Source: Neobacillus mesonae
Lineage (GTDB): Bacteria; Bacillota; Bacilli; Bacillales; Cytobacillaceae
NCBI RefSeq assembly: GCF_023715155.1
Contig: NZ_JAMBNQ010000019.1
Coordinates: forward strand, 1 to 64,000
Length of the DNA: 64,000 nt
Direction of reading: 5' to 3'
Shown one piece after another: positions 44,349-54,315 of this stretch. The translations under genes were made by a program, and so were the position numbers. How positions within the stretch are numbered: position 1 is the first letter of the stretch; the number at the start of each line of letters is the position of its first letter. Under the pieces are notes generated by a model. The model had not been told where the DNA came from. It worked only from the letters and a program-made list of their open reading frames with translations, and did no database searches.

Positions 44349-45236
44349 TTATGGTGCCTGATACCACTTTTCCTTTGTTTGTATCAAATGATTGATAACC
44401 GCTTCTTTTGTATCAGGTCTTGCCAGGGCAATGTCGATAGTTGCCTGGATATAGCCGATTTTGTCGCCAATATCGTAGCGCTTTCCTTGAAAAGTATAGG
44501 CGAGAACGTTCTGGTGATTGTTTAGTTCGCTAATCGCATCGGTTAACTGAAGTTCGTTGCCTTGTCCAATTGGAATCCGCTCTAAAATCTCAAAAATTTC
44601 CGGCATCAGGATATATCGGCCCATGATTGCTAAGTTGGATGGAGCTTCCTCTTTTTTTGGCTTTTCTACCAAAGCAGAAATGGTCGTTACATTTGCTTCC
44701 TTCATTTCCCCTTTTGGTTTGATTATTCCATATTTATGAACATCTTTTTCCGGAACCCCCTGAACTGCTACGATTGAACTCTGATAATGGTCGAAAATGT
44801 CTAACAGCTGTTTTAAACAAGGAACATCATTCAACACGATATCGTCACCCAACAGAACCGCAAATGGTTCATCACCAATAAAGCTTTTTGCACAAAGGAT
44901 TGCATCCCCTAATCCTTTTGGCTCTTTTTGCCGTACATAGTAGATTTTCACTAAATCTGATATTTTTTGAACTTCCTCTAAAACTTCTAATTTTTTCTTT
45001 TTTAATAGTGTATCTTCCAGCTCATAGGATTTATCAAAGTGGTCCTCAATTGACCTCTTCCCTCTGCCGATTACCATTATGATTTCTTCAATTCCAGAAG
45101 CAACCGCTTCTTCTACAATATATTGAATGGTTGGTTTATCAACAATTGGCAGCATTTCTTTTGGCTGTGCTTTCGTTGCCGGTAAAAATCGAGTTCCAAG
45201 GCCGGCGGCTGGAATGATGGCCTTTCGGACTTTCAT
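44349..45236 (-). CDS. galU: UTP-glucose-1-phosphate uridylyltransferase
   Basis: The 295-residue enzyme makes UDP-glucose. It has the nucleotidyltransferase motif [39 protein letters not shown] and [11 protein letters not shown]-glucose feeds teichoic acid glucosylation, glycolipids and, through UDP-glucuronate, the epimerase at 22503. The CDS follows a GGGGGGA site and a structured-looking leader. Confidence 0.96.
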   Translation of the reverse strand: MKVRKAIIPAAGLGTRFLPATKAQPKEMLPIVDKPTIQYIVEEAVASGIEEIIMVIGRGKRSIEDHFDKSYELEDTLLKKKKLEVLEEVQKISDLVKIYYVRQKEPKGLGDAILCAKSFIGDEPFAVLLGDDIVLNDVPCLKQLLDIFDHYQSSIVAVQGVPEKDVHKYGIIKPKGEMKEANVTTISALVEKPKKEEAPSNLAIMGRYILMPEIFEILERIPIGQGNELQLTDAISELNNHQNVLAYTFQGKRYDIGDKIGYIQATIDIALARPDTKEAVINHLIQTKEKWYQAP

Positions 45237-45240
45237 AAAA

Positions 45241-45360
45241 TCCCCCCTTTCATTACTCTTTACTCTCTTTTATATGCATAAGGACAACCCACGGTCACGA
45301 CGGGCACCTATTTGCCACCCGTTTCCATCATAAATAGGTTCACAGTCTAAGTCCCCCTGT
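45241..45360 (-). other. Structured-looking leader upstream of galU
   Basis: On the minus strand ACCTATTT and AAATAGGT form an 8-bp perfect pairing around an 18-base segment containing GAAACGGGTGG, and CCCGTCGTGACCGTGGG adds a second GC-rich block. This is unusually GC-rich and self-complementary for a spacer here. It matches no riboswitch that I know. Confidence 0.35.
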
Positions 45361-45373
45361 TAATACTTGTTTA

Positions 45374-45407
45374 AGAACTCCCCATTTATTAAAATCGGGA
45401 GTTCTTT
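45374..45407. other. Hairpin at the end of the HipA-like gene
   Basis: AAGAACTCCC at 45374-45383 pairs with GGGAGTTCTT at 45398-45407 and overlaps the last codons of the leftward gene. No strong T-run follows. Confidence 0.5.
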
Positions 45408-46201
45408 AAGTTCTTTAAGTTATTCAGGTTTTTCATGCATTCATTCAAGGGCCGGTAAACGGTTTTAATAAATCTTTTCATAATGTCCGGCAGTTCTTTC
45501 GTACGTCTTGTTACCAATGCCGTAACCATTGCCTTTTTTTCCTCTTTAGAAACATTCCATTCATCAGGGATAAGAGTGACAATCTCTTCAATTAAAAGGA
45601 TTGGAATAGTTTGAATTAATTCCAATTGCTCAAAGAAGTCTTGCTCATTTTCAATAAATAAGGCCATCAATTGATGTGTGGCACTTTTTATTATGTCTGC
45701 GGGTAAATTCTCAATTTCCGCCTGTTCCCATGCATAGCCGCCAAATACTTCAGCATGGTCAATCACCCATAATCGAAAAGCGTGCTCATTTTCCTCCCTA
45801 AGAAGGATATTCTTCCTGGTCCGATCACGGTTATACAGCCAATAATCAAATAAAATAATCCCTGCCAGAGTTTGTTGATTATTAATTCGGCAAATATTTG
45901 AGGCCTGATGTCCATTTAAGCAATCAGGGATATATTCTGAAACAAATTGATAGGGTACATCGCTCATATCCGCAAGTTCAGGCACTTGGGCTGAAAATTC
46001 CTTAGGAATATCAATGATCTTGCCGAATGGAATCGGAAGACCAAGATACCTGCCAAGGCAGTAACTGACCCATTCGTTCGGCAATGATTTTTCAAATCCA
46101 TCCTGGAAAAACTTTACGACATAATCTTTCCCATCATCAAAAGTAATCAAATGGGCATTTGATTTTCCTTCCAGCTTTTGTTTATAAGAAACGGGGTTCA
46201 T
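45389..46201 (-). CDS. HipA-like kinase-fold protein
   Basis: The 270-residue product has features of HipA-related kinases: a phosphate-binding region (LEGKSNAHLITFDDGKDYVV), KFFQDGFEKSLPNEWVSYCL, a catalytic-loop pattern YNRDRTRKNILLRE (x-D-R-x-x-x-N) and a metal Asp in WVIDHAEVFGG. This catalytic loop is intact, unlike that of the YrzF-like proteins. There is no HipB-type antitoxin, so a toxin role is unlikely. It overlaps the upstream glycosyltransferase gene by four bases, and a coat or envelope role is inferred. Confidence 0.75.
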   Translation of the reverse strand: MNPVSYKQKLEGKSNAHLITFDDGKDYVVKFFQDGFEKSLPNEWVSYCLGRYLGLPIPFGKIIDIPKEFSAQVPELADMSDVPYQFVSEYIPDCLNGHQASNICRINNQQTLAGIILFDYWLYNRDRTRKNILLREENEHAFRLWVIDHAEVFGGYAWEQAEIENLPADIIKSATHQLMALFIENEQDFFEQLELIQTIPILLIEEIVTLIPDEWNVSKEEKKAMVTALVTRRTKELPDIMKRFIKTVYRPLNECMKNLNNLKNLKNSRF

Positions 46202-47316
46202 GATGGTGTATCCCCCTCCCCACGGTTATCCTTGTCAACCGGAACAACCTTTTTCAAAAGTTCCACATATTGATTTGCGACAACCTCAATAGCAAAATTT
46301 TCCTCCACCCGTTGAATGGCCGCCTTTGACATTTGCTGATGTAACTCTGGATCATCGAGAATGCTGTATAGCTGTTTCACTGCATCATCAACATTTTGCC
46401 CGCGATATAACAAACCAGTTTGACCGTTCATGACAATTTCATTGATTGGCATGATGTTTGAGGCCACAACCGGAACACCGCAAATCATGGATTCAATGAA
46501 GGTATTCCCGAAGGATTCCGATTTCGTTGTCGCTAATGTACAGCCGCCTGACTGACGAATTTTTGCCAGAACATGGGGCATTTGCTGATAAGGAATAACG
46601 GGAAACCATTTAATGATATCCCCCAGCTGCTCCTCTTTCCACACTGCAGAAAAATCCTCCCGCTGAACACTTTGAGCCCCGCCGATTAACCAAATTTCAA
46701 TATCCGAGCGCTCACTTTTAATCTTTTTGGCAACCTCGACTAGCATTGGCCAATTTTTACGTTTGTCAACTCTTCCAATCCATCCAATAATTTTCTTATC
46801 CTTAGGCAGGATCGGTTCACTTTGGAAATCCACTTCGTCTGGTGAAAGTGCATGGAAAAAAGAGGTATCGACTCCATTGTAAATCACTTGAATGGGGATA
46901 TCCTCAACCAGGATAGAAACTAATCTTTTTTGATATTTCGAGGGGACAATTATTAGCTGCGGTTCGATCCTTTTAAAGGTTTTTAAATGGGGTGTTAGTT
47001 TGATTAGCTCTGGTGTACGGGCTTCTATAATAACGGGGCCTTTAAATTGAGCCTTTCGAATCCACTTGTAAGCTGCTTTTGTATCCACGACAATAATAGC
47101 ATCATACTTATTTTGCTTAATAATATTGATAATTTCTTCATCATCTCTTGTTAAGTAGACTTTCGCAACGTCTTGCATGATATGAAGGCCGCCATGATCT
47201 GTCGTATACAGGAACTCCGTTTCAATGCCATATTTTTTAAAATAGATTGCACGGTTCCGCCAGCCGGCATTTACTCCACCAACGGTGAGTAAGCGCCAGA
47301 TGACAAGCACTTTCAT
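46198..47316 (-). CDS. GT4-family glycosyltransferase, CotSA-like
   Basis: The start at 47316 after AGAGGTGATT gives 372 residues. Donor-domain motifs are GWIGRVDKRKNWPMLVEVAK, EQLGDIIKWFPVIPYQQMP and ESFGNTFIESMICGVPVVAS. It resembles CotSA-type coat-associated glycosyltransferases in size and neighbours, since a kinase-like gene precedes it. It may glycosylate a spore-coat or envelope component; the substrate is unknown. Confidence 0.82.
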   Translation of the reverse strand: MKVLVIWRLLTVGGVNAGWRNRAIYFKKYGIETEFLYTTDHGGLHIMQDVAKVYLTRDDEEIINIIKQNKYDAIIVVDTKAAYKWIRKAQFKGPVIIEARTPELIKLTPHLKTFKRIEPQLIIVPSKYQKRLVSILVEDIPIQVIYNGVDTSFFHALSPDEVDFQSEPILPKDKKIIGWIGRVDKRKNWPMLVEVAKKIKSERSDIEIWLIGGAQSVQREDFSAVWKEEQLGDIIKWFPVIPYQQMPHVLAKIRQSGGCTLATTKSESFGNTFIESMICGVPVVASNIMPINEIVMNGQTGLLYRGQNVDDAVKQLYSILDDPELHQQMSKAAIQRVEENFAIEVVANQYVELLKKVVPVDKDNRGEGDTPS

Positions 47317-47371
47317 ACTAGAATCACCTCTCACTTTTAAGCTCCTCCTCAGATATTATTATTCTTTAAAA

Positions 47372-48478
47372 TTATCTCCTTTTGCCGCCGGAATACTGTT
47401 TGCGGCCGCCTGTTTTCTTATCCTTTCCTTTTACCTTTTGTTCATCTTTGGATTTGGACTTAGATTTTTTATCAGACTTTACTTTTTTACTCTCCTTGAC
47501 TCGGCTGATATTATCACCAGATCCGGTAAATCTGCGCTGGTGTTCCTGTTTATTAGTAGTTTTTGTATTTGTTGTAGTTGTTGCCGTTGTTGTAGTGGTT
47601 TTTCCTGACTGGCCCAGAGCCTCTAATTCGCGCTCATCCCAATATTTATCGATTTCTTCTTTCACTGCATCAGGATCTGCTCCACGTGCAAGCATCGTTT
47701 TTATCCATTCTTCCTTAAACACCTTGTGCATTAAACCTTCCAATAAGGTCACGTAATTTTGTTCGTCATCCCTTGTCAATAACTTTTTACTCTCAGCTTT
47801 CAGTTCCTTCTTATTTTGTTTTTTCTTTTCTGGATCTGTTGTTTCATTTAGGACTACTTGATAGATTTGACGGGATAATTCTTCCATGTGCATGTAATGT
47901 TCCCATTCCTTATATAACTCTGGTGACAGTGCTTGTACATGCGATAGAAAAATGGCTTTATTTTCATCCCCTAAAGAATTTAATAATTTCCTAGGGTAAG
48001 GATAAACCCGGTCACGCCAAACCGTCCTCGCTACATCAATTACCTTTAAGCTCCCATCCTCCTGTAAATAAATCTGCCGTTTATGGTGGTCAATCCGTTC
48101 ATATCCAATTTCTTTGAACACGATTAACATTTTAATTAATTTATCGGAAAGCTCCTCGGTCAGCGGCTGTGATTGCAAGTATTCCCTTAGGTCGACACCT
48201 CTCACAAAATCCATTGCGATATAGAGTTTGCCTTTTGCGTGAACTTTTGGAAAAAGATTTGTATGCTGGCCAAGAGAAAGTGCATAATGCTCCCGGTCAC
48301 AATCTTCCTGGTTTCCAAAAACCTTCACACAAATATCATCATTATAATGAAATACAGCTCCCTGCCGTCCTTTTCCAATCATTTTTAATGGTGACTTGTT
48401 CACCACTTCTACATCCGCATTCATCAAATTTGTCACTTTAATCTTTTTTATCCATTTTTCCAATTGAACGGTATCCAT
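47372..48478 (-). CDS. YrzF-like kinase-fold protein with Thr/Lys-rich tail
   Basis: The ATG at 48478 after AAAGGGGGAAAA gives 368 residues. A single kinase-like module covers about residues 30-190: GKGRQGAVFHYNDDICVKVF, FPKVHAKGKLYIAMDFVRGV, IDHHKRQIYLQED and LKVIDVARTVW. HxD-x4-N is replaced by D-HHKRQ, so activity is uncertain. The C-terminal 75 residues are low complexity (TTTTTATTTTNT and KSKSKDEQKVKGKDKK), resembling basic coat proteins. It leads the kinase-GT-HipA operon and is homologous to the tandem protein at 21265. Confidence 0.78.
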   Translation of the reverse strand: MDTVQLEKWIKKIKVTNLMNADVEVVNKSPLKMIGKGRQGAVFHYNDDICVKVFGNQEDCDREHYALSLGQHTNLFPKVHAKGKLYIAMDFVRGVDLREYLQSQPLTEELSDKLIKMLIVFKEIGYERIDHHKRQIYLQEDGSLKVIDVARTVWRDRVYPYPRKLLNSLGDENKAIFLSHVQALSPELYKEWEHYMHMEELSRQIYQVVLNETTDPEKKKQNKKELKAESKKLLTRDDEQNYVTLLEGLMHKVFKEEWIKTMLARGADPDAVKEEIDKYWDERELEALGQSGKTTTTTATTTTNTKTTNKQEHQRRFTGSGDNISRVKESKKVKSDKKSKSKSKDEQKVKGKDKKTGGRKQYSGGKRR

Positions 48479-48631
48479 AATTTTCCCCCTTTCCACATTA
48501 TATGTTGGAATATAGGTTTTGGTTTTGGCCATAAATTAACTGCCAGCCATTTTTTCCTATAATTCTATTCATTCATGAAAATTCGTACCGCCTCCTATAG
48601 TTAATTCAAGTGATTGTCTTTTTGTAAAGGC

Positions 48632-48656
48632 AAATATCCAGTTTCGATGGATATTT
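48632..48656 (+). other. Hairpin in the 344-base gap before the 48823 gene
   Basis: AAATATCCA at 48632-48640 pairs with TGGATATTT at 48648-48656, followed by CCATTTTTTTAAG. A second small hairpin (GGACAA and TTGTCC) lies at 48732-48753, and CATACTATA at 48764-48772 matches a sigma-K -10. No other feature is seen between 48479 and 48822. Confidence 0.45.
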
Positions 48657-48822
48657 CCATTTTTTTAAGAAAAGCCTATTCTTCGATTACATCTTATAAG
48701 GGAAGGATAAATGCCCTTTTTTTCAGTATTAGGACAAACGTCCTCGCTTGTCCGGGATGTAAACATACTATATTTCTTGAAAAGGTCTTTATTCTTAAAG
48801 ATGAGAGGAGTCGGATATCAAG

Positions 48823-48951
48823 ATGTTTAATATTTTTGTATTTATGATTGTGGTGGTATTGTTGGTTGCCTTACTTTTTGCATCTCAGCTGCAAATGCAT
48901 TCTGCTGCTACTCCGCTATTACAAGCCATTCGTACTTTGTTGGGGGCTTAA
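48823..48951 (+). CDS. 42-residue single-pass membrane peptide
   Basis: An ATG after GAGAGGAGTCGG opens MFNIFVFMIVVVLLVALLFA, one strong hydrophobic helix, followed by a short amphipathic tail (QMHSAATPLLQAIRTLLGA). It is too short for most gene finders. The sigma-K-like -10 about 50 bases upstream and the coat-like neighbours hint at sporulation expression. Function unknown. Confidence 0.6.
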   Translation: MFNIFVFMIVVVLLVALLFASQLQMHSAATPLLQAIRTLLGA

Positions 48952-49101
48952 TCCCTTATCCAATTAAGTATTTAATGCTGCCGTCCTGGAAGCCGTGTCT
49001 TCCAGGGCAAATTTTTTGTTTGCTAAATAAATACACACCGAATTCATTTTTATATCATATTCTAGACAATTAACGGGGTTAAAAAGAAGGAGGGTAAAAT
49101 A

Positions 49102-49776
49102 ATGGGAAAGGATAAAAAGAACCATAAGGATGAAAGTAAAGATAAAAAAATCGAGGATCATAAAATAAATGAAAATAACGAAAATACACCCAACCAAGAT
49201 GCTGTCATGAACTTAGCCAATAATCTATTTAAAAACGAAAACTCATTTGATTTCGGCTCGATTATGAGAATGGCTACAAATCTATTATCAAATGATTCGC
49301 TCATGAATTCTGTCCAGGAAATCGGCCAAGGCGGGAACAGCCAGCCAAAGCCTGAGGGTACCAACTCAAAACCGGAACACATAAAACCAAGTGATACCCC
49401 TGAAGTAATGTCCCCTGATATGGGGCTTCAAGGGGGAATGGGTGCGCCTTCAATGGATCCATTAATGGGAATTTTCCAAGGGATCAGCCAATTAGGCTTT
49501 GGAGCAGAACCAGCAATTGGTCCTTCAAATCCTGCGGCTCCAGTGGAAGGACAAAAGGAAAAGCCTGTTTTAGGAAATAATCCGAATGAAGCGGACTTCA
49601 GTATGATCAAAGAACAACTTGCCAAAATAGCCAGCGATATTTTAGATATAAAGAATGAACTGAAGACATTAAAAGAACTGAAGACTACGAATGAACCAAA
49701 GGACGAAAAAAAGAAAAAAGTAAATCAAATTAGTACAGATAAAAACTCCAAAAGAAACAAGAAAAAGAAAAAATAA
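49102..49776 (+). CDS. Low-complexity Lys/Asn-rich protein, unknown
   Basis: The 224-residue product has charged ends (MGKDKKNHKDESKDKKIEDH and a KRNKKKKK terminus), a Met/Gly/Pro-rich centre (PDMGLQGGMGAPSMDPLMG) and a heptad-like segment near residues 170-195 (IKEQLAKIASDILDIKNELK) that may form a coiled coil. Composition suggests a structural or coat role. The ribosome site is GAAGGAGGG. It ends at a bidirectional terminator. Confidence 0.65.
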   Translation: MGKDKKNHKDESKDKKIEDHKINENNENTPNQDAVMNLANNLFKNENSFDFGSIMRMATNLLSNDSLMNSVQEIGQGGNSQPKPEGTNSKPEHIKPSDTPEVMSPDMGLQGGMGAPSMDPLMGIFQGISQLGFGAEPAIGPSNPAAPVEGQKEKPVLGNNPNEADFSMIKEQLAKIASDILDIKNELKTLKELKTTNEPKDEKKKKVNQISTDKNSKRNKKKKK

Positions 49777-49792
49777 ATCTTCCTTGTCTTTG

Positions 49793-49836
49793 GGCATAAA
49801 AAAACCTTGAAATCAAATCAAGGTTTTTTTTATGCC
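49793..49836. terminator. Bidirectional terminator between the 49102 gene and hutI
   Basis: ACCTTGA and TCAAGGT form the core around AATCAAA, flanked by long A- and T-runs and an outer GGCAT/ATGCC pairing. Confidence 0.9.
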
Positions 49837-51137
49837 TAGGGGCGGGAAAACGGTCCTGCCAAATGTCCGTCTTTAACAACCACGCGGCCATTTTTGATAA
49901 CCGTATCGGTATGATTTACCCCATATGAATATTGTAGTTTCATATAATTTTCGCAATTAAAAATGGTTACATCTCCTTTTTTACCAACTTCAAGACTTCC
50001 GATGTCCTTAGAGCGATTAATCGCGTGTGCCGCATTAATGGTTGCTGCTGTTATCACCTCGGCTGGTGTCATCCCCATTTTTAGGCATCCTAAATTCATG
50101 ATAAACGGAAGTGAGATGGTCGGAGATGAACCGGGATTGCAATCTGTGGATAATGCAACCGGAACACCAAGGTCAATCATTTTTCTGGCATTAGCAGATT
50201 CAGCCATCAGGAAGTAGGCTGTTCCGGGAAGCAAGACCCCGACTACCCCTTTTTCGGCCATGGCCTTCATGCCTATTTCTGAAGCTTTTAACAGGTGATC
50301 TGCAGAAATTGCCCCTATTTCTGCAGCAAGCTCTGCCCCTTTATAAGGCTCAATTTCATCAGCATGAATTTTTGGCATCAGCCCAAAGTACTTACCTGCT
50401 TCTAAAATGATTTTTGCCTGTTCAGGAGTAAAAACCCCTTTTTCGCAAAAAACATCATTAAATTCAGCCAGCCCCCATTCGGCAGCTTTTGGAATCATTT
50501 GTTTGATCAGGAGTTGAACAAAGTCATCCGGCCGGTCTTTGTATTCCTTCGGTATGGCATGTGCCCCCATAAATGTTGAGACAATATCTATGGGATGCTG
50601 TTCATTGAGCTGTTTAGCTACCTCCAGCTGCTTTCGTTCGGTTTCCCATTCCAGCCCATAACCGCTTTTTGCCTCAAGCGTTGTAACGCCATGAAGTAAA
50701 AATTGATTTAAGCGCGTATAGCTTTGTTGAAAAAGTTCCTCATGTGATGCTGCCTTTGTTGCTCTTGTTGTGGCGTGTATCCCGCCGCCTTTATTCATGA
50801 TTTCCATATAGGTCGAACCTTGCAGCCGCATATTAAATTCATTTTCACGGCTGCCTGCAAAAACTAGATGTGTATGAGGGTCAACAAGCCCTGGTGTGAC
50901 CAGTTTGCCGCTTGCATCCACCATGTCTGCCTCAGTTAGACGGCCATTGACCCTTGCCATTAGTTCCTGATCTGTCCCCACTGCCTGAATAATTCCATCC
51001 TCAATCCAGAGACTTCCATTTTCAATAATTCCAAGCTCAGACATTTCACCTTTTACACGGGGGGCATTGGAAGTCCCCCTTAATGTCACCAGCTGCGACG
51101 CGTTTCGAATAAAAACTGCCTTCTTCAATTCAAACAT
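49836..51137 (-). CDS. hutI: Imidazolonepropionase
   Basis: The 433-residue amidohydrolase opens imidazolonepropionate to formiminoglutamate, the third step of histidine breakdown. Metal motifs DPHTHLVFAGSRENEF, MPKIHADEIEP, ISADHLLKAS and STDCNPGSSP are all present. It lies about 270 bases after hutU, separated by a phased repeat array. hutH, hutG and hutP are not in the window. Confidence 0.96.
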   Translation of the reverse strand: MFELKKAVFIRNASQLVTLRGTSNAPRVKGEMSELGIIENGSLWIEDGIIQAVGTDQELMARVNGRLTEADMVDASGKLVTPGLVDPHTHLVFAGSRENEFNMRLQGSTYMEIMNKGGGIHATTRATKAASHEELFQQSYTRLNQFLLHGVTTLEAKSGYGLEWETERKQLEVAKQLNEQHPIDIVSTFMGAHAIPKEYKDRPDDFVQLLIKQMIPKAAEWGLAEFNDVFCEKGVFTPEQAKIILEAGKYFGLMPKIHADEIEPYKGAELAAEIGAISADHLLKASEIGMKAMAEKGVVGVLLPGTAYFLMAESANARKMIDLGVPVALSTDCNPGSSPTISLPFIMNLGCLKMGMTPAEVITAATINAAHAINRSKDIGSLEVGKKGDVTIFNCENYMKLQYSYGVNHTDTVIKNGRVVVKDGHLAGPFSRP

Positions 51138-51169
51138 CCTCTCAGTCTATTGGACTCGTTATGTGAATT

Positions 51170-51331
51170 GCAGATATAATTCGGAAAACTGCAGATATAT
51201 TGTAAATTTTTTTTAACTGCAGATAAATCACTAAAAGCCGCAGATATTCTCCGCAAACTCGCAGATATTTTGCTAAATCCCGCAGATATCCTTCGCAAAC
51301 TCGCAGATAAATTGCTTAAACTCGCAGATAT
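51170..51331. repeat. Array of eight GCAGATAT motifs at exact 21-bp spacing
   Basis: In the gap between hutU and hutI, GCAGATAT or GCAGATAA starts at 51170, 51191, 51219, 51240, 51261, 51282, 51303 and 51324. Intervals are 21, 28, 21, 21, 21, 21 and 21 bases. Between motifs the sequence varies, with CGCAAACTC recurring. The array resembles that at 17819-17929. Confidence 0.88.
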
Positions 51332-51402
51332 CCTTGGTCAACCAGCAGCAAAACCAGTCAAATTAGAAATCGAGCAGCGGCTTTTAATAAAAACCAAACT
51401 AG

Positions 51403-53079
51403 TTATGAATCCTCCTCCAACATGGGCATCTTAATGCCTTTTTCCTTCGCCGTTTTTATTGCCAGATCATATCCTGCATCGGCGTGCCGGACAATTCCCA
51501 TTCCAGGATCAGTCGTGAGAACCCTTTGCAGGCGGACCTCTGCATCTTTCGTACCATCCGCGACAATGACCATTCCGGCATGCTGTGAATAGCCCATTCC
51601 TACTCCGCCTCCGTGATGAAATGAAACCCAGCTGGCTCCGCCGACTGCATTAATCAGGGCATTTAATATAGGCCAGTCAGACACCGCATCACTTCCATCT
51701 TTCATTCCTTCTGTTTCCCGGTTTGGGGAAGCAACAGAACCTGCATCAAGGTGGTCGCGGCCAATTACAATCGGTGCGGACACTTCACCGGATGCGACCA
51801 TATCATTAATCAATTTTCCAAAGCGTGCACGGTCCCCATACCCTAACCAGCAAATCCTTGCAGGGAGCCCTTGGAAAGCAATTTTAGCCTGAGCCATTCG
51901 GATCCATTTGCACAAATGCTCATCCTCTTTAAATTCGCGGAGCAAAACCTCATCAATTTTTCGAATATCCTCAGGGTCTCCTGACAAGGCTGCCCAGCGG
52001 AAAGGCCCCTTTCCTTCACAGAATAATGGGCGGATATAGGCCGGAACGAAACCTGGAAAATCAAAGGCGTGTTCTACCCCTTCATCCTTCGCAGCCTGAC
52101 GGATATTGTTTCCATAATCAAAAGTAACCGCTCCTTTTTGCTGCATTTCAAGCATAGCTTTTACGTGTAAAGCCATGCTTTGTTTTGAAAGCTTTACATA
52201 TTTTCCAGGGTCCTTCTTGCGTAATTCAGCCGCCTTCTCAATACTGAACCCCGCCGGAATATATCCATTTAATGGGTCATGGGCAGATGTTTGGTCGGTT
52301 AACACATCTGGGTTGAAGCCTTTTTGAATGAATTGCGGCAGCACCTCAGCAGCATTTCCTAATAAGCCGATGGATAATGCCCTGCCGGCTGTCTTCGCTT
52401 CATTTGCCATTTTTAATGCCACATCTATATCATTTGTTTTTACATCCAAATATTTGGTTTCAATCCGGCGTTCTATTCTCCTCTCATCCACTTCAACAGC
52501 GATACATACGCCTTCATTCATGGTCACCGCTAAAGGCTGGGCCCCGCCCATTCCGCCAAGACCGGCCGTCAAGGTGATCGTATGTTTTAATGTACCGCCA
52601 TATTTTTGACGTGCCAGTTCGGCAAATGTTTCATAAGTACCCTGAACAATGCCTTGACTGCCAATATAAATCCAGCTTCCTGCTGTCATTTGACCGAACA
52701 TCATCAAACCCTTTTGATCCAGCTCATGGAAATGCTCCCAATTGGCCCAGGCAGGTACAAGGTTAGAGTTTGCCAGCAATACCCGTGGGGCGTCCTTATG
52801 CGACTTCCACACTACGACAGGTTTTCCCGACTGAATTAACAGGGTTTCATCATTTTCCAATTGTAAAATCGTCTTTACAATAGCATCAAAGGATTCCCAG
52901 TTGCGTGCAGCCTTTCCAATACCGCCGTAAACAACTAAATCTTCTGGTTTTTCTGCTACTTCTTGATCAAGATTGTTCAATAACATTCGAAGGGCTGCCT
53001 CCTGGATCCAGCCCTTTGCATGTAATTGTGTTCCTTTGAAATTTTTTATAACCCTTGGCTGTGAAGTCTTTGCATCCAT
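51403..53079 (-). CDS. hutU: Urocanate hydratase
   Basis: The ATG at 53079 after GGGAGTGTGGAGA gives 558 residues. NAD-binding and active-site motifs include [48 protein letters not shown] and [20 protein letters not shown]. It converts urocanate to imidazolonepropionate, used by HutI encoded next. Confidence 0.97.
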   Translation of the reverse strand: MDAKTSQPRVIKNFKGTQLHAKGWIQEAALRMLLNNLDQEVAEKPEDLVVYGGIGKAARNWESFDAIVKTILQLENDETLLIQSGKPVVVWKSHKDAPRVLLANSNLVPAWANWEHFHELDQKGLMMFGQMTAGSWIYIGSQGIVQGTYETFAELARQKYGGTLKHTITLTAGLGGMGGAQPLAVTMNEGVCIAVEVDERRIERRIETKYLDVKTNDIDVALKMANEAKTAGRALSIGLLGNAAEVLPQFIQKGFNPDVLTDQTSAHDPLNGYIPAGFSIEKAAELRKKDPGKYVKLSKQSMALHVKAMLEMQQKGAVTFDYGNNIRQAAKDEGVEHAFDFPGFVPAYIRPLFCEGKGPFRWAALSGDPEDIRKIDEVLLREFKEDEHLCKWIRMAQAKIAFQGLPARICWLGYGDRARFGKLINDMVASGEVSAPIVIGRDHLDAGSVASPNRETEGMKDGSDAVSDWPILNALINAVGGASWVSFHHGGGVGMGYSQHAGMVIVADGTKDAEVRLQRVLTTDPGMGIVRHADAGYDLAIKTAKEKGIKMPMLEEDS

Positions 53080-53235
53080 TCTCCACACTCCCTTTCAGGT
53101 TTTTACTTCCTATTACTATAAAATGTAAATCCTCTGAAAAATATCGATAAAAATGCAAAAATTATTAAATAGAACCATTAGAATGTTTTTGTCAGTCGAG
53201 GTAAACGATAAGGGGAAAGGAATGGGAGTGATGTG

Positions 53236-54312
53236 ATGCAAAAATTTATTATGTTGTTGAGTGCTTTATTTATTTTCCTTGGTTTCAATTTGGGGTATGC
53301 ATGTGCAAAAACACATGAATCCCCATCGTCAGTTAGAGGAATTTATGTCCAGGCTTCCAACACACAAGGACCAAAGTTTGAAAAACTGTTACATCTTGTG
53401 ACTCAATCCGATTTAAATGCAATGGTCATCGATGTCAAGGATGATCACGGCACCCTTACCTTTCAGCCGTCAAAAAGTTCGCCTTACTATTCCATCAGCA
53501 GACCATATATGAAAGACCCAAAAAAACTCATGCACATTTTATACAAAAATCATATCTATCCAATTGCCAGAATTGTGGTTTTTAAAGACAATGTATTAGC
53601 AAAATCGAATCCGGACTGGTCTTTTAAAACGAGGGAAGGCGTTTGGAAAAATAGCAGAGGTGATTCATTTACCAATCCGTTTGTCAAACAGGTGTGGGAT
53701 TACAATATTGGGATTGCCATTGAGGCAGCAAAAATAGGATTCAAAGAAATTCAATTTGATTATGTCAGATTTCCGGAAAAATTTGAGACCTTTGAATCAT
53801 CTCTCCAATATGTCGGGCAAGCAGAAAAGAAAAGCCGGGTGTCCGCCGTATCGGAGTTTGTGAAAACCGCTCATGAAAAACTACATCCATATGGTGTCAA
53901 AATGTCAGTCGATGTTTTTGGGAACGCCACTGTCATCCCGGAAGCACCAGGAATTGGCCAGAACTTTTCACAAATTGCCCAGCATGTCGATGTCATTTCT
54001 GCGATGATTTATCCAAGCCATTGGACAGAGATTTTTGGAATCAAAAAACCGGATTTAGAACCCTACAGGCTTGTTTCTGAGTATGCTAAAGTTGAAAATT
54101 CACGTCTTCAGAAATTGCCCGCACCTCCTGTTTCACGGCCATGGCTTCAAGACTTTACGGCCTCTTACCTGGGAAAAGGAAATTACAAGAAATATGGAAA
54201 AAAGGAAATCGAAGACCAAATACGAGCTCTCCATTCTCAGGGAATACATGAATTTTTATTATGGAATGCTGAAAATAACTACACACCGAATGTTAACTAT
54301 AAAACTAACTAA
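53236..54312 (+). CDS. Secreted DUF4015-type putative glycoside hydrolase
   Basis: From the ATG at 53236 (seven bases after GGGAG) the product is 358 residues with a signal peptide (hydrophobic LLSALFIFLGFNLGYACA, cleavage near residue 24). The DUF4015 TIM-barrel-like signatures follow: RGIYVQASNTQG, NAMVIDVKDDHGTLTF, IYPIARIVVFKDN, GFKEIQFDYVRFPE and VDVISAMIYPSHW. The family is related to glycoside hydrolases but lacks a settled substrate; a cell-wall or exopolysaccharide role is likely. It is monocistronic. Confidence 0.88.
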   Translation: MQKFIMLLSALFIFLGFNLGYACAKTHESPSSVRGIYVQASNTQGPKFEKLLHLVTQSDLNAMVIDVKDDHGTLTFQPSKSSPYYSISRPYMKDPKKLMHILYKNHIYPIARIVVFKDNVLAKSNPDWSFKTREGVWKNSRGDSFTNPFVKQVWDYNIGIAIEAAKIGFKEIQFDYVRFPEKFETFESSLQYVGQAEKKSRVSAVSEFVKTAHEKLHPYGVKMSVDVFGNATVIPEAPGIGQNFSQIAQHVDVISAMIYPSHWTEIFGIKKPDLEPYRLVSEYAKVENSRLQKLPAPPVSRPWLQDFTASYLGKGNYKKYGKKEIEDQIRALHSQGIHEFLLWNAENNYTPNVNYKTN

Positions 54313-54315
54313 CAC

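Noticed and set aside
45389..46201. HipAB toxin-antitoxin module
   Set aside because: The HipA-like protein is short, has no HipB neighbour and is translationally coupled to a glycosyltransferase.
47382..47756. Plus-strand ORF of 124 codons opposite the YrzF-like gene
   Set aside because: It lies over the low-complexity tail of the leftward gene, has no ribosome site and no coherent protein pattern.
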